The position numbers and the translations under genes were made by a program. The notes beneath the pieces are model-generated. The model saw only the letters and a program-made list of their open reading frames with translations, was not told where the DNA came from and searched no databases. Shown in pieces: positions 5,086-5,624 of a DNA stretch of 5,624 nt (position 1 is its first letter; the number at the start of each line of letters is the position of its first letter). This DNA is from Chthoniobacterales bacterium. Its GTDB lineage: Bacteria; Verrucomicrobiota; Verrucomicrobiia; Chthoniobacterales; UBA10450. The stretch lies in the NCBI GenBank assembly GCA_013695905.1, contig JACCZQ010000056.1:1-5624 (forward strand). Reading direction: 5' to 3'.

Positions 5086-5624
5086 CGGGCGGAGAACTAT
5101 TGGCGGCGCTGGGGAAGCTCTTCGGCACGAAGATTCAGGACAAAACAGAGTTCCGCGGCGAGACGACATTTACCATCGCGCGCGAACATCTTCGCGAGCT
5201 GGCGAAGTTCTGCCGGGACGAGCTTTCGTTCGATTATCTCGTGGACATTTCGAGTGTGGATAATTTCGGAGACGAACCGCGGTTCGAGGTCGTTTACGAG
5301 CTCTACGCGATGGCGTTCGGTGCTCATTTGCGGCTGAAGCTGCGCGTGTCCGAGGACGATCCGACGGTGGAGACCATCTCCGATATCTGGCCGGCAGCCG
5401 ACTGGCATGAGCGCGAGATTTACGACATGATGGGATTGCGGTTTAACAACCATCCTGATCTGCGCCGCATCCTGATGTGGGAGGGCTATCCCTACTTCCC
5501 GCTGCGAAAGGAATTTCCGCTCGCCGGCTTGCCGAGCAACATGCCGGATGTGGCGTTCAGTGAAGCGGCGCCACTGGAAGGCGGTCCGTTTGTGACGGTG
5601 CCGAGCACGGCGACGGTGAAGGAT
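5082..5624 (+). CDS. nuoC: NADH-quinone oxidoreductase subunit C (complex I 30-kDa), 3' partial
   Basis: The frame opens at ATG 5082, overlapping the nuoB stop by four bases, and stays open to the window edge: 181 residues with no stop. It is NuoC, the 30-kDa peripheral-arm subunit that packs against NuoB and NuoD and has no redox cofactor. Visible signatures are [14 protein letters not shown] (50-63), the strand pairs FEVVYELYA and [12 protein letters not shown], and the diagnostic block [11 protein letters not shown] (108-118), [20 protein letters not shown] (121-140) and LRKEFPL (141-147). The tail after residue 147 ([21 protein letters not shown]) extends past the 30-kDa domain; similar tails occur in stand-alone NuoC proteins. 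Whether it is a separate nuoC or a NuoCD fusion cannot be decided because the 3' end is cut, but the tail looks like an ordinary C-terminus. nuoD would be expected next. Confidence 0.96.
   Translation, partial: MTGGELLAALGKLFGTKIQDKTEFRGETTFTIAREHLRELAKFCRDELSFDYLVDISSVDNFGDEPRFEVVYELYAMAFGAHLRLKLRVSEDDPTVETISDIWPAADWHEREIYDMMGLRFNNHPDLRRILMWEGYPYFPLRKEFPLAGLPSNMPDVAFSEAAPLEGGPFVTVPSTATVKD

Noticed and set aside
4753..5169. - strand open frame of 138 codons opposite nuoB/nuoC
   Set aside because: It is antisense to highly conserved complex I motifs and has no family features.
1..5624. CRISPR array, tRNA, rRNA, insertion sequence or phage signals
   Set aside because: No spaced direct repeats, transposase or integrase motifs, terminal inverted repeats or tRNA-like cloverleaf were seen; the window reads as core chromosome.

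Overview
The window is ordinary-looking, GC-rich bacterial chromosome with six complete protein genes, one gene cut at each edge (eight in all), and one broken gene. The proteins look like those of a Gram-negative aerobe. The style of NuoB/NuoC, the L,D-transpeptidase with peptidoglycan-binding and LysM-like parts, and the general lack of strong Shine-Dalgarno sites fit a soil or freshwater member of Verrucomicrobiota (Chthoniobacterales-like). This placement is an inference from remembered protein style, not from a marker-gene comparison.

Layout. Bases 1-1832 (+ strand) hold the 3' part of an L,D-transpeptidase gene (cell-wall cross-linking) and, 99 bases on, a membrane-anchored neutral zinc metallopeptidase of the YpfJ family. 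The next four genes are on the - strand. A short GreA/GreB-like protein (1845-2303) converges on the peptidase gene, with only 12 bases between the stop codons. Upstream of it lies a strong intrinsic terminator (2382-2419) that closes a two-gene unit: an exported BON-domain protein (3008-3406) followed by a glycine-zipper, YflT-like stress protein (2434-2964). A possible ECF-sigma-type promoter and a leader hairpin lie upstream of the BON gene. Behind them is a double-GNAT acetyltransferase gene (3549-4410) that is broken by two frameshifts and has no normal start codon.

From 4549 the + strand carries the start of a respiratory complex I cluster: nuoB, then nuoC overlapping it by ATGA and running off the right edge. 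nuoA, which often precedes nuoB, is not here. The 138 bases before nuoB hold three inverted repeats and a weak candidate promoter placed so that the mRNA would be nearly leaderless.

The gene groups appear functionally separate: envelope maintenance (L,D-transpeptidase, metallopeptidase), stress or envelope stress (BON plus YflT-like), transcription (Gre-like) and respiration (nuo). I see no mobile element, CRISPR array, tRNA or rRNA. No clearly undescribed system is evident. The best leads are the multiply broken acetyltransferase, the Gre-like protein without its acidic coiled-coil tip, the regulatory architecture before the BON and nuoB genes, and the loss of a cysteine pair in the metallopeptidase.
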